A stretch of 64,000 nucleotides of DNA, taken from Pilimelia anulata. GTDB lineage: Bacteria > Actinomycetota > Actinomycetes > Mycobacteriales > Micromonosporaceae. Each line of letters opens with the position of its first letter. Position 1 is the stretch's first letter. The translations under genes and the position numbers were made by a program. This document shows positions 34,141 to 46,863 of this stretch, piece by piece. The stretch spans positions 248,001 through 312,000 of the forward strand of contig NZ_BMQB01000004.1 of the NCBI RefSeq assembly GCF_014647895.1, given 5' to 3'. The notes beneath the pieces were generated by a model, which was given only the letters and a program-made list of their open reading frames with translations, was not told where the DNA came from and did not search any database.

Positions 34141-35130
34141 GTGTGGTGGCTGAGCGACCCGCAGGACGTCCACCGCCTCGCCGACCGCGTCTCCACGGTG
34201 TACGTGGAGCGCAGCCACGTCGACCGCGCCGACAACGCCGTCGTTCTGGTCAACAAGGAGCGGACCATCCGGGTGCCGGCCGCGATGGTGGCCACACTGA
34301 TGCTCGGGCCCGGCACCCGGATCACCACGGCGGCCGTGCGGCTGCTCGCCGACTCCGGTACGGCGATCTGCTGGGTCGGCGAGCACGGCGTCCGCTGCTA
34401 CGCCCACGGCCTCGGCCCGCAGCGCGGCGGGACGCTGGTCATGCGGCAGGCGTACCTCGTCACCCGGACGCAGCACCGCCTCGCCGTGGCCCGCCGGATG
34501 TACGCGATGCGCTTCCCCGGCGAGGACGTCGGCACCCGCACGATGCAGCAGCTCCGCGGCCGGGAGGGCGCCCGGATCAAGAAGGTCTACCGCGAGCACG
34601 CCGTCCGCACCGGCGTCGCGTGGCAGGCCCGCCAGTACCGGCCGGGTGAGCCGTTCGCCGCCGGCGACGACGTCAACCGGCTCCTGTCGGCCGGGCACAG
34701 TTGCCTGTACGGCATCTGTCATGCGGCGATCGTCGGCATCGGCGCCAGCCCCGCCCTCGGCTTCGTGCACACCGGCGGCGCGACGTCCTTCGTGCTGGAC
34801 ATCGCCGACCTGTACAAGGCCGAGTACACGATTCCGCTCGCGTTCGACCTGGCGGCGGCGGGGCGGACGAGCGAGCGCGACATCCGGACCGCCTTTCGCC
34901 AGCGGGTCGCCGACGGGAAGCTGATGGCGCGGATCGTCGGCGACATCAAGCGCCTGCTGCTCGACGGCGAGCCGGTCGACGAGCACGACGCCAACGCGCT
35001 GTGGGACGACGAGGTGGGCGCGGTACCGGGCGGCGTCAACTGGGCCGGGACGTACGCCGGCGACATCGGCGCGCTCGACCTGATCGCGGTGACCGGGCCG
35101 GAGATCGAGGAGCCGAGGGTCGACTGGTGA
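34141..35130 (+). CDS. cas1: CRISPR integrase Cas1, type I-E
   Basis: Cas1 is the integrase subunit for new spacers. The 329-residue protein starts at GTG 34141. ERSHVDRADNAVVLVNKERT and IRVPAAMVATLMLGPGTRIT are the N-terminal beta domain. QLRGREGARIKKVYREHAVR includes the first acidic residue, and CHAAIVGIGASPALGFVHTG the conserved His; IADLYKAEYTIPLAFD provides the other acidic side chain. These fit the type I-E subgroup. Confidence 0.96.
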   Translation: MWWLSDPQDVHRLADRVSTVYVERSHVDRADNAVVLVNKERTIRVPAAMVATLMLGPGTRITTAAVRLLADSGTAICWVGEHGVRCYAHGLGPQRGGTLVMRQAYLVTRTQHRLAVARRMYAMRFPGEDVGTRTMQQLRGREGARIKKVYREHAVRTGVAWQARQYRPGEPFAAGDDVNRLLSAGHSCLYGICHAAIVGIGASPALGFVHTGGATSFVLDIADLYKAEYTIPLAFDLAAAGRTSERDIRTAFRQRVADGKLMARIVGDIKRLLLDGEPVDEHDANALWDDEVGAVPGGVNWAGTYAGDIGALDLIAVTGPEIEEPRVDW

Positions 35131-35405
35131 CGGTCATCGTGCTGATCGCGGCGGCCGAGGGGCTGCGGGGGCATCTGACGCGGTGGCTGGTCGAGGCGGC
35201 GGCGGGGGTGTTCGTGGGGAGTCCGAGTGCGCGGATCCGGGACCGGCTGTGGAACCTGCTCGCCGATCGGATCGGGGACGGGCAGGTGATCATGGTGGAA
35301 CCGGCGGGGAATGAGCAGGGCTGGGCGGTACGGACAGCGAGGCGGGATCGGTGGGTGCCGGTGGACCTGGACGGACTGATCCTGATGGCCCGACCGCGCC
35401 GGTAA
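35127..35405 (+). CDS. cas2: CRISPR-associated protein Cas2, type I-E
   Basis: Cas2 bridges two Cas1 dimers in the spacer-integration complex. The 92-residue protein starts at GTG 35127, overlapping cas1. VIVLIAAAEGLRGHLTRWLV and PSARIRDRLWNLLADRIGDG are typical of the Cas2e form. Its stop codon is only 18 nt before the first repeat of array 2, so any array 2 leader must lie inside this gene. Confidence 0.95.
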   Translation: MTVIVLIAAAEGLRGHLTRWLVEAAAGVFVGSPSARIRDRLWNLLADRIGDGQVIMVEPAGNEQGWAVRTARRDRWVPVDLDGLILMARPRR

Positions 35406-35423
35406 ACCCCCAGCTCAGCAAGT

Positions 35424-37088
<1,665 letters not shown>

Positions 37089-37091
37089 GCC

Positions 37092-37610
37092 GTGGCGGTC
37101 CTGGTCGGGGTCGTGGTGAACGTCCCCCCGCCGCGCGGCGACATCCTGCACGAGCACCGGGTGCGCGCCGGCGATCCCCTGGCCGGCGAGGTGCCGCCGC
37201 ACCTCACGCTGCTGCCGCCGGCCCGGCTGCCGGGGGAGCGGCTGCCGGGGTTGGAGGAGCACCTGGGCGCGGTCGCGGCGCGGACCGCGCCGTACGAGCT
37301 GCGGCTGCGCGGTACGGGCAGTTTCCGGCCGGTCAGCGACGTGGTGTTCGTGCGGGTGGTCGGCGGGTTCGCGGAGTCGGTGGCGCTGGCGGCGGAGCTG
37401 GCGGCGTTCGCGGGGCTGGCGCCGGAGTCGGGGTACCCGTTCCACCCGCACGTGACGGTCGCGCACAACGTGCCGGGTGACGTGCTGGACGGGGTGGAGG
37501 CGGCGCTGGCCGACTTCACGGCGGAGTTCTCGGTGACCGGGTTCCGGCTGTACCTGGGGGATGGCGGCGGGCGCTGGCGGCCGCGGCGGGCGTTCGGGCT
37601 GGCCGGGTGA
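37092..37610 (+). CDS. 2H phosphoesterase / 2'-5' RNA ligase family protein
   Basis: The 172-residue protein has the two His-x-Thr motifs of the 2H superfamily: PPHLTLLPP (near residue 36) and HPHVTVAHN (near 120). Such proteins hydrolyse cyclic phosphodiesters or act on RNA ends; the name 2'-5' RNA ligase comes from the archaeal/bacterial LigT (ThpR) group. It starts at GTG 37092, 3 nt after trpS, and overlaps the next gene by 4 nt, so it is transcribed with trpS. The in vivo substrate is unknown. Confidence 0.85.
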   Translation: MAVLVGVVVNVPPPRGDILHEHRVRAGDPLAGEVPPHLTLLPPARLPGERLPGLEEHLGAVAARTAPYELRLRGTGSFRPVSDVVFVRVVGGFAESVALAAELAAFAGLAPESGYPFHPHVTVAHNVPGDVLDGVEAALADFTAEFSVTGFRLYLGDGGGRWRPRRAFGLAG

Positions 37611-38443
37611 CGAGCCGGTGGCTGCGCGGGCTGGCGCGGGTGCGGCTGCGGTACGCGTGGTGTGATCACCTGTGGCGGGCGGGGGCGCGGTACGACGAGG
37701 TGTTCGGGTCGCGGCTGGCGGCGGCGATCGCGTACTACGGGTTCTTCGCCTGCTTCGCGCTGGCGCTGCTGGCGTACTCGCTGCTGGGGTACCTGCTCGC
37801 GTACGACGGGGACATCTTCCGGACCGTCGACGACTTCCTCAGCCAGAACCTGCCGTGGCTGGAGCCGCGGGCGATCGCGGCCAGCCGCGGGCACACGGGC
37901 CTGATCGGCCTGGTCGGGTTGATGATCACCGGGGTGGGCTGGATCGAGTCGATCCGGTCGTCGCAGCGGCACGTGCACGGGGTGGCGCAGCAGCCGGGGC
38001 ACCCGGTGCGCCGGTGGCTGGTGGACCTGGCGCTGCTGGTCGGGCTGCTCGTGCTGGTCACGGTGTCGATGACGGTGTTCTACGCGCTGGAGAGCCTGGT
38101 CGCGCTGGCCTCGGGCGGGGCGTCGGCGGCGGTGGCGGTGCTCGGCTGGGTGTCGTCGGTGGCGCTGAACGTGCTGATCGCCGCGGCGCTGCTCGGCGGG
38201 GTGGCCCGGGTGCGGCTGAAGCTGGACCGGCTGCTGCCGGCGGTCTGGCTGGTCGCGGTCGGGATCACGCTGTTGAACACCGCCGGGCAGGCGGTGATCG
38301 CGTACGTCCGGCACAACCCCGCGTACAGCCTGGTGACGGGGGCGGCGGGGCTGCTGCTGTACCTGTACCTGTTCAACCAGATCCTGCTGTTCGGCGCCGC
38401 CTGGGCCGCGACGAGCGCCGGTCGCGGCCGGGCCGCGCGCTAG
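37607..38443 (+). CDS. YihY/BrkB-family inner membrane protein
   Basis: The 278-residue protein starts at GTG 37607 and has about six membrane segments. YDEVFGSRLAAAIAYYGFFA and the pattern DDFLSQNLPWLEPRAI match the YihY/BrkB family (once called ribonuclease BN, incorrectly). LYLYLFNQILLFGAAWAA near the C-terminus is the strongest signature. Its role is unknown; it shares a tight cluster with trpS and a 2H phosphoesterase gene. Confidence 0.88.
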   Translation: MTSRWLRGLARVRLRYAWCDHLWRAGARYDEVFGSRLAAAIAYYGFFACFALALLAYSLLGYLLAYDGDIFRTVDDFLSQNLPWLEPRAIAASRGHTGLIGLVGLMITGVGWIESIRSSQRHVHGVAQQPGHPVRRWLVDLALLVGLLVLVTVSMTVFYALESLVALASGGASAAVAVLGWVSSVALNVLIAAALLGGVARVRLKLDRLLPAVWLVAVGITLLNTAGQAVIAYVRHNPAYSLVTGAAGLLLYLYLFNQILLFGAAWAATSAGRGRAAR

Positions 38444-38447
38444 CCGG

Positions 38448-39368
38448 ATGCTGGCGGCGTTCGGGCTGATCTGGGTGCTGGCCGCGCTGGGCTGGCTGGC
38501 CCGGCGGGCGGGGCTGCTGGATGGCGGCGCCGAGCGGGCGCTGAGCCGGTTCGTGCTGCACCTGGCGATGCCGGCGGCGCTGTTCGGGCGGGTGGCGGCG
38601 GGCGGGTTCGACCGGGGGCTGCTCGCGGCGGGGGCGGCGTTCCTGGCCGGGTCGCTGGCGGTGGGCGCGGCGGGGTACTGGGTGAGCGCGCGGTGGTTCG
38701 CCCGCGAGCCGGGGGAGCGGGCGATCGCCGGGATGGTCGCGGGGTACGTGAACTCCGCCAACCTCGGCATCCCGGTGGCGCTGCACGTGCTCGGCGGGTC
38801 GACGGTGGTGGTGGCGGCGATCGGCGTGCAGGTGCTGCTGCTGACGCCGCTGATGATCGTGCTGCTGGACCGGGCCGGGGGCGGCGGGCGGCCGCCGCTG
38901 GCCCGGCTGCTGACCCTGCCGCTGCGCAATCCGATCATCATCGCGTGCGCGGCGGGCGCGGGCGTCGCGGCGGCCGGGTGGTCGGTGCCGGCGTTCGTCG
39001 GGACCTGCGCCTCGACGCTCGGCGCGGCCGCCGTGCCGGCGGCGCTGGTCGCGCTGGGCATGTCGCTGGCCGCGCCGCCCGCGGACCCGCCGGTGGACCG
39101 GCGGGAGCTGGCCGCCCTCGGGGCGCTGAAGCTGGTGGCGCAGCCGGTGCTGACGTACGCGGTGGCGCGGTGGGGGCTGCACCTGCCGCCGGACGGGGTG
39201 CGGGCGGTGACGGTGTTCGCGGCGCTGCCGACCGCGCAGGTGACGTACGTGCTGGCGGCCGAGTACGGCACCGCCGTCGCGCTCGCCACCCGGGCGATCG
39301 TCGTGACGACCGCGCTGGCGATGGTGACGATCTGGCTGGTCGCGGCGGTCCTCCCGGCAGGGGGCTGA
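38448..39368 (+). CDS. AEC (auxin efflux carrier)-family permease
   Basis: A 306-residue protein with ten hydrophobic segments starts at ATG 38448. It follows the AEC plan: FGLIWVLAALGWLARRAGLL, then VLHLAMPAALFGRVA, GYVNSANLGIPVALHVLGGS for the first crossover and LPTAQVTYVLAAEYG for the second. Bacterial members export malate, malonate or other small acids; the substrate here is not evident. It follows the YihY-like gene by 4 nt. Confidence 0.87.
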   Translation: MLAAFGLIWVLAALGWLARRAGLLDGGAERALSRFVLHLAMPAALFGRVAAGGFDRGLLAAGAAFLAGSLAVGAAGYWVSARWFAREPGERAIAGMVAGYVNSANLGIPVALHVLGGSTVVVAAIGVQVLLLTPLMIVLLDRAGGGGRPPLARLLTLPLRNPIIIACAAGAGVAAAGWSVPAFVGTCASTLGAAAVPAALVALGMSLAAPPADPPVDRRELAALGALKLVAQPVLTYAVARWGLHLPPDGVRAVTVFAALPTAQVTYVLAAEYGTAVALATRAIVVTTALAMVTIWLVAAVLPAGG

Positions 39369-39415
39369 GCGGGCGTTTCGCCGCGCCGGGCGGCGGGGTT
39401 CGCGATGATCGGCGC

Positions 39416-39862
39416 ATGGGGGCATTGGTGACCGTCCAGCTCGCCGAGGGGGCGCCGGAGTACGCGCTGCCGTGGCTGATCACGTTCGGGCCGCTGGCCG
39501 ACGACGGGTCGTGGGAGCCGGTGGTGTGCGGGCCGTACGAGCGGGCGCACGCGCTCGGGCTGGCCGGTGCGGTGGCCGCCGACGACGAGGTGGTCGCGGT
39601 GGTCGAGCCGATGTGGCCGAAGGTGTCGGTGGACGAGATCCGGGCCGAGCTGGCCGCCGCCCGGCAGTGGACGGGCGCGGACGGGGAGTACGTGGGGGAC
39701 CCGTTCGACGACGACCCGTACGCCGTCGGCTCGTACGTGGCCAGCCACCCGGAGCCGGCGGACGGCGACGGCGCCGACGCCGCAGCCGGGGAGGAGGCGC
39801 CGGAGCCGGCGGAGGTGCGGGCGGCGTTCGGCCGGATCTGGGCGGCGCTGCCGCGCGACTGA
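39416..39862 (+). CDS. Conserved hypothetical acidic protein
   Basis: I cannot name a function for this 148-residue protein. It starts at ATG 39416, 6 nt after GATGAT, a probable -10, so it is likely leaderless. Residues 1-75 look folded (EYALPWLITFGPLADDGSWE, VVAVVEPMWPKVSVDEIRAE). A middle acidic stretch (DPFDDDPY) and a disordered Glu/Ala region follow, and a last helix EVRAAFGRIWAALP closes it. There are no membrane segments. Confidence 0.6.
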   Translation: MGALVTVQLAEGAPEYALPWLITFGPLADDGSWEPVVCGPYERAHALGLAGAVAADDEVVAVVEPMWPKVSVDEIRAELAAARQWTGADGEYVGDPFDDDPYAVGSYVASHPEPADGDGADAAAGEEAPEPAEVRAAFGRIWAALPRD

Positions 39863-39932
39863 GCGGGGCCGCGCGGTCGCGGCGCGGCGGGGGTGCGGGG
39901 TGCGCTGGCGGCGGGCTGGCATACTCGCGCGC

Positions 39933-40181
39933 GTGGTGCTCTCCCGCAGGTGGGCGGCGTTGTTGGTCGGCGTCGGTGCCTGGTCCTGGCTGATCTGGCC
40001 GCGGTTCGCCGTGGCCATCTGGCGCGACGCCCGGTCGTGGTCCGGCGGGGTCGTCGGCGGCGGGGCACCCACGTCCTTCCTCTGGGTGCACGCCGCGCTC
40101 ATCGCCGCCTCGCTGGTCCTCGGCACCGCCGTGGCCTGGTTGGGGATCCGCGCGTGGCGAGCCACCCGCGCGCCCCGCTGA
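39933..40181 (+). CDS. Small membrane protein, SCO4848-like
   Basis: The 82-residue protein starts at GTG 39933, 7 nt after CATACT, so it is probably leaderless. Two hydrophobic helices (WAALLVGVGAWSWLIW and LWVHAALIAASLVLGTAVAW) flank a short Asp/Gly/Ser loop. The pattern VLSRRW..GVWSW..WP.F and the end WLGIRAWR fit the SCO4848 family of Streptomyces, which also lies close to trpS-type neighbourhoods. Function unknown. Confidence 0.65.
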   Translation: MVLSRRWAALLVGVGAWSWLIWPRFAVAIWRDARSWSGGVVGGGAPTSFLWVHAALIAASLVLGTAVAWLGIRAWRATRAPR

Positions 40182-40209
40182 GCCGGGGCGCCGACGATAC
40201 GGAGTCGCC

Positions 40210-40557
40210 GTGGACCTCCTTCTGCACAGCCTGCGCTACCTGCACCTGCTGGGCTTCGCCCTGCTGCTGGGCGGCGCGGTCGCCCAGCTCGTGACCGGCC
40301 CGGTCCGGATCAACCGGGCGATGCTGTGGGGCGCGATCGTCCAGGTGGTGACGGGGGTGGGGCTCGCGGCGCCGCTGCGCGGCGGCGGGGACGCCGAGCC
40401 CGACCCGGCGAAGCTGGTGGTCAAGGGCGTGTTCGCCGTACTGATCTTCATCATGGTGTTCTTCTCCCGCAAGCGCGACGTGGTGGCGCGCGGGCACTTC
40501 CTCGCGATCGTCGGGCTGACCCTGGTGAATGCGGCAGTGGCGACGTTCTGGCGCTGA
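40210..40557 (+). CDS. Small integral membrane protein
   Basis: The 115-residue protein starts at GTG 40210 and has four hydrophobic segments: YLHLLGFALLLGGAVAQLV, MLWGAIVQVVTGVGLA, GVFAVLIFIMVFFS and LAIVGLTLVNAAVATFW. A short Gly/Asp loop and a basic KRD loop separate them. It resembles small integral membrane proteins found beside SCO4848-like genes; no biochemical role is known. Confidence 0.7.
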   Translation: MDLLLHSLRYLHLLGFALLLGGAVAQLVTGPVRINRAMLWGAIVQVVTGVGLAAPLRGGGDAEPDPAKLVVKGVFAVLIFIMVFFSRKRDVVARGHFLAIVGLTLVNAAVATFWR

Positions 40558-40622
40558 TCCGGACAGCCGGGCACGAAACGATCACGATTGCCGTGCGGAC
40601 CACAAAACACCTCGGCAGGGGT

Positions 40623-40705
40623 TACGCTCGGGCGGCCGGCACGTACCCGGGGTGAGGCACTCCCGGGGGCCGCCCGCGCCGGGGCGCCCGCGTGCCGCCC
40701 GAGCG
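40623..40705 (+). promoter_or_regulatory. Structured 5' region of the nucleoside-transport operon
   Basis: CGCTCGGGCGGC (40625-40636) is perfectly complementary to GCCGCCCGAGCG (40694-40705), just before the AAGGAG that serves the lipoprotein gene. A competing pairing, CGGCACG (40637-40643) with CGTGCCG (40691-40697), shares four bases with it. An inner hairpin CCCGGG/CCCGGG lies at 40646-40667. TACGCT (40623-40628) could be a -10 element, which would leave the first long arm untranscribed. Confidence 0.35.
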
Positions 40706-40716
40706 AAGGAGCGCGC

Positions 40717-41805
40717 ATGGCCCGTCCGACCGCCACCCGCCGCCTGCTGGCCGCGCTGCTGCTCGGCGGCCTCGTCGCGGGCACCGCCGCCTGCGGCGAG
40801 GCGCCGGACAAGGCGCCGAGCGGGAACGGGTCCGACAAGCAGTACACCGCGTGCATGGTGACCGACGTCGGCGGCATCGACGACCGGTCGTTCAACACCT
40901 CCGCGTGGCGCGGCATCGAGCTGGCGGCCAAGGAGGACGACTCGATCGAGAAGAAGTACGTCGCCTCCACGGCCGAGTCGGCGTACGAGCCGAACCTGAC
41001 CGGCTTCCTGAACCAGGACTGCGGGTTCATCCTGGCCGTCGGCGGGCTGATGGCCGACGCCACGGCGAAGGTGGCCAGGGCGCACGCCGACCAGCAGTTC
41101 GGCATCGTGGACGCGGCCTCGGCGCTGCGCAACGTGTACTCGATGCAGTTCGACACCGCGCAGGCGGCGTTCCTCGCCGGGTACCTGGCCGCGGGGTACA
41201 GCAAGACCGGGAAGGTCGGCACCTACGGCGGCATGAAGATCCCGCCGGTGACCGTGTTCATGGACGGGTTCGCCGACGGCGTCGCCCACTTCAACAAGGT
41301 CAAGGGCGCCGACGTGAAGGTGCTCGGCTGGAACAAGGCCAGCCAGACCGGCTCGTTCACCAACGACTTCGTCAAGCAGGACGCCGGCAAGAAGGTCAGC
41401 GACGCGCTGGTCGCCGGCGGCGCCGACGTGGTCATGCCGGTCGCCGGCCGGGCCGGGCTCGGCACGGCCGCCGACGCGCAGCGCAACACCGGCAAGTACG
41501 TGGTGATCTGGGTGGACATCGACGGCTGCGAGAGCGCGGCGCAGTACTGCCGGTCGTTCCTCACCACGGTCGTCAAGAACATCCCGGACGCGGTGAAGGC
41601 CGCCGTGCTCAAGGGCGCGGGCGGGCAGGCGCTGGCCGGGGAGCCGCGGTACCTCGGGACGCTGGCCAACAACGGGGTGTCGCTGGCGCCGTACCACCAG
41701 TTCGAGGCGAAGCTGTCGCTCCAGGTCAAGAACGAGGTGGACGGGCTCAAGCAGCAGATCATCGACGGGAAGATCAAGGTCACCTCGGCGGCGCAGCCGA
41801 AGTAG
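40717..41805 (+). CDS. BMP-family nucleoside-binding lipoprotein
   Basis: This is the substrate-binding protein of an ABC importer. The 362-residue protein starts at ATG 40717 behind AAGGAG. It has a lipoprotein signal peptide (residues 1-20) ending in the lipobox-like GTAAC with Cys as the anchor. CMVTDVGGIDDRSFNTSAWR is the hallmark of the BmpA/PnrA/TmpC family, which binds purine nucleosides. GFADGVAHFNKVKGAD and ADVVMPVAGRAGLGTAADAQ lie in the second lobe. ATPase and two permease genes follow at once. Confidence 0.93.
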   Translation: MARPTATRRLLAALLLGGLVAGTAACGEAPDKAPSGNGSDKQYTACMVTDVGGIDDRSFNTSAWRGIELAAKEDDSIEKKYVASTAESAYEPNLTGFLNQDCGFILAVGGLMADATAKVARAHADQQFGIVDAASALRNVYSMQFDTAQAAFLAGYLAAGYSKTGKVGTYGGMKIPPVTVFMDGFADGVAHFNKVKGADVKVLGWNKASQTGSFTNDFVKQDAGKKVSDALVAGGADVVMPVAGRAGLGTAADAQRNTGKYVVIWVDIDGCESAAQYCRSFLTTVVKNIPDAVKAAVLKGAGGQALAGEPRYLGTLANNGVSLAPYHQFEAKLSLQVKNEVDGLKQQIIDGKIKVTSAAQPK

Positions 41806-41829
41806 CGGCGGCGTCGGGGAGGCGGCCGG

Positions 41830-44725
<2,896 letters not shown>

Positions 44726-44729
<4 letters not shown>

Positions 44730-46087
44730 GCGCGGTGGCGGCACCGGCGGTGCGGCGGGCGCGGCGGATCGGCGCCGGGCTGGTGCTGGCGGGGCTGGGC
44801 GCGGCGGCCGGGTTCGGGGCGGCGGCGGGCCCGGCGGCCGCGCGGTTCACCTTCGGCGAGGGGGCCGGGGGCGCGGGGGTCGGCGTACCGGGGCGCGGCG
44901 GGGCGGTGGCGTTCGGGGTGCTGGCGGCGCTGGCGGGCGCGGCGCTGCTGCTGCCCCGACCCGGCGCCGCGGACCCGGCCGGCGGTGCGCCCGCCGACGG
45001 CGCGGCGGGCGCCGGCGGCGGCGCGGCCGCGGGCGGCGGGAGCGCGGGCGGTGCCGGCGGCGAGCGGGTTCGGCGGCGGGTCGAGCGGGTGCTGCTCGGG
45101 GTCGGGGTCATCGGGGTGGTGCTGTCGTTCCTCTGCTGGCAGGTCTCGGCCGCGCCGGCCGGGCAGAACTTCCTGCCGCTGGCCAGCACCCTGCGCGGCA
45201 CGTTCCTGCTCGCGCTGCCGCTGATCTTCGGGGCGCTCGGCGGGGTGCTGTGCGAGCGGTCCGGTGTGGTCAATGTGGCCATCGAGGGCCAGCTGCTGAT
45301 GGGCGCGTTCGGCGGGGCGCTGCTCGGCACGCTCGCGCAGAGCCCCTGGGTCGGGCTGGTGGCGGCGGCGCTGGGCGGGGTGCTGGTCTCGGCGCTGCTC
45401 GCGGTGTTCGCGATCCGGTACCTCGTCGACCAGGTCGTCCTCGGGATCGTGCTGAACCTGCTCGCGATCGGGCTCACCGGGTTCCTGTACGAGCGGCTGA
45501 TGCAGACCGACCAGGTCCGCTACAACGAGCCGCCGAAGTTCGCCGAGTGGCAGCTCGGCCCGCTCGCCGACCTGCCCGTGCTCGGGCCGGTACTGGGGCG
45601 GGGGACGCTGTTCGCGTACCTGGCTGTCGCGCTCGTCGTCGCGCTGCACCTCGGCCTGGCGCGCACCCGGTGGGGGCTGCGCACCCGGGCCGTCGGCGAG
45701 CACCCGACCGCCGCGGACACCGTCGGCGTGCGGGTGCGGCGGCTGCGGTACCGCAACGTGCTCGCCGCCGGGGCGGTCGCCGGGGTGGGCGGGGCGTCGT
45801 ACACGCTGGTCAGCTTCTCCTTCACCAAGGACATGATCGGCGGCAAGGGGTTCATCGCGCTGGCCGCGCTGATCTTCGGCCGCTGGTCGCCGGTGGGGGC
45901 GCTGCTGGCGGCGCTGTTCTTCGGCTTCGCCGACCAGCTCCAGACGTACCTGGGGACGATCGACTCGGTGATCCCGAGCGAGTTCCTGCAGATGCTGCCG
46001 TACCTGGCCACGATCCTCGCCGTCGCCGGGCTCGTCGGGCGGGTCCGGGCGCCAGCCGCGGACGGCAAGCCGTACGCCGGGCACTGA
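44726..46087 (+). CDS. ABC importer permease, second subunit
   Basis: The 453-residue protein starts at GTG 44726, overlapping the first permease gene. An N-terminal pair of membrane segments and a Gly/Ala-rich linker (ADGAAGAGGGAAAGGGSAGG) precede the core. LCERSGVVNVAIEGQLLMGA and LVDQVVLGIVLNLLAIGLTG are the diagnostic permease segments, with FTKDMIGGKGFIALAALIFG near the end. The extra N-terminal part is longer than in most homologues. Confidence 0.92.
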
Positions 46088-46122
46088 CACCGCGGACATG
46101 CCGCGGCGGGCCGCCCGGCGGC

Positions 46123-46128
46123 TAGAGT
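46123..46128 (+). promoter_or_regulatory. -10 element of cdd (leaderless)
   Basis: TAGAGT lies 6 nt before ATG 46135, so cdd-deoA has its own promoter although it stands only 47 nt after the permease gene. Confidence 0.6.
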
Positions 46129-46134
46129 CAGCGG

Positions 46135-46863
46135 ATGGGGATCGACTGGGGTGGGCTGCGCGACGCCGCGACGGCAGCGATGCGGCTGGCGTACGCGCCG
46201 TACTCCCGGTACCCGGTGGGCGCCGCCGGCCTCGCCGACGACGGCCGGGTCGTCACCGGGTGCAACGTGGAGAACGCGAGCCACGGGGTCACGCTGTGCG
46301 CCGAGTGCGGGGTGATCGGCGCGCTGCACGCCACGGGCGGCGGCCGGCTGGTCGCGCTGTCCTGCGTCGACGGCGTCGGCGAGCCGATCATGCCGTGCGG
46401 CCGGTGCCGGCAGTTGCTGTGGGAGCACGGCGGGCCGGAGTGCCTGGTCGACGCCGCGCCCGCGCCGCTGCCGCTGGCGGCGCTGCTGCCGTACGCGTTC
46501 GACGTCACCGACCTCAACGCGGCCCGGCGCGGCGACGAGCAGGCGCCGGCCGTCCCCGGCAAGCTCGCCGCCCGGCGCGGGCAGGGCACCGCGGTGATCC
46601 ACCCGGACCTGGTGCACGGGGTGGAGATGTGGACGGGGTACTGGGAGCGCACCGAGCCCGGCCAGACCCCGCGCGACGGCGCCCCGCGCATCCTGGAGGA
46701 GGCGCCGACCTGGGGCAACGTCGCCGACGCCGTGGCCTGGGGGCGGGCCCGCACGCCGCGGGTGATCGTCATCGACGACGCCGGCACCGCCCGCTGGGCG
46801 GGCGAGGGGGAGCCGCCGGTGGAGGTACCCGAGCGGTGGGCCCCGGCGGGCGGCACGCGGTGA
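46135..46863 (+). CDS. cdd: Cytidine deaminase with C-terminal extension
   Basis: Cdd converts cytidine and deoxycytidine to uridines. The first 130 residues are a complete small tetrameric-type Cdd: YAPYSRYPVGAAGLADDGRV, then GCNVENASHGVTLCAECGVI with the zinc Cys and catalytic Glu, and MPCGRCRQLLWEHGGPECLV with the other two Cys. The usual family length is about 130; here a further 110 residues follow (VIHPDLVHGVEMWTGYWERT, TPRVIVIDDAGTARWAGEGE), which look folded. It overlaps deoA by 4 nt. Confidence 0.93.
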   Translation: MGIDWGGLRDAATAAMRLAYAPYSRYPVGAAGLADDGRVVTGCNVENASHGVTLCAECGVIGALHATGGGRLVALSCVDGVGEPIMPCGRCRQLLWEHGGPECLVDAAPAPLPLAALLPYAFDVTDLNAARRGDEQAPAVPGKLAARRGQGTAVIHPDLVHGVEMWTGYWERTEPGQTPRDGAPRILEEAPTWGNVADAVAWGRARTPRVIVIDDAGTARWAGEGEPPVEVPERWAPAGGTR

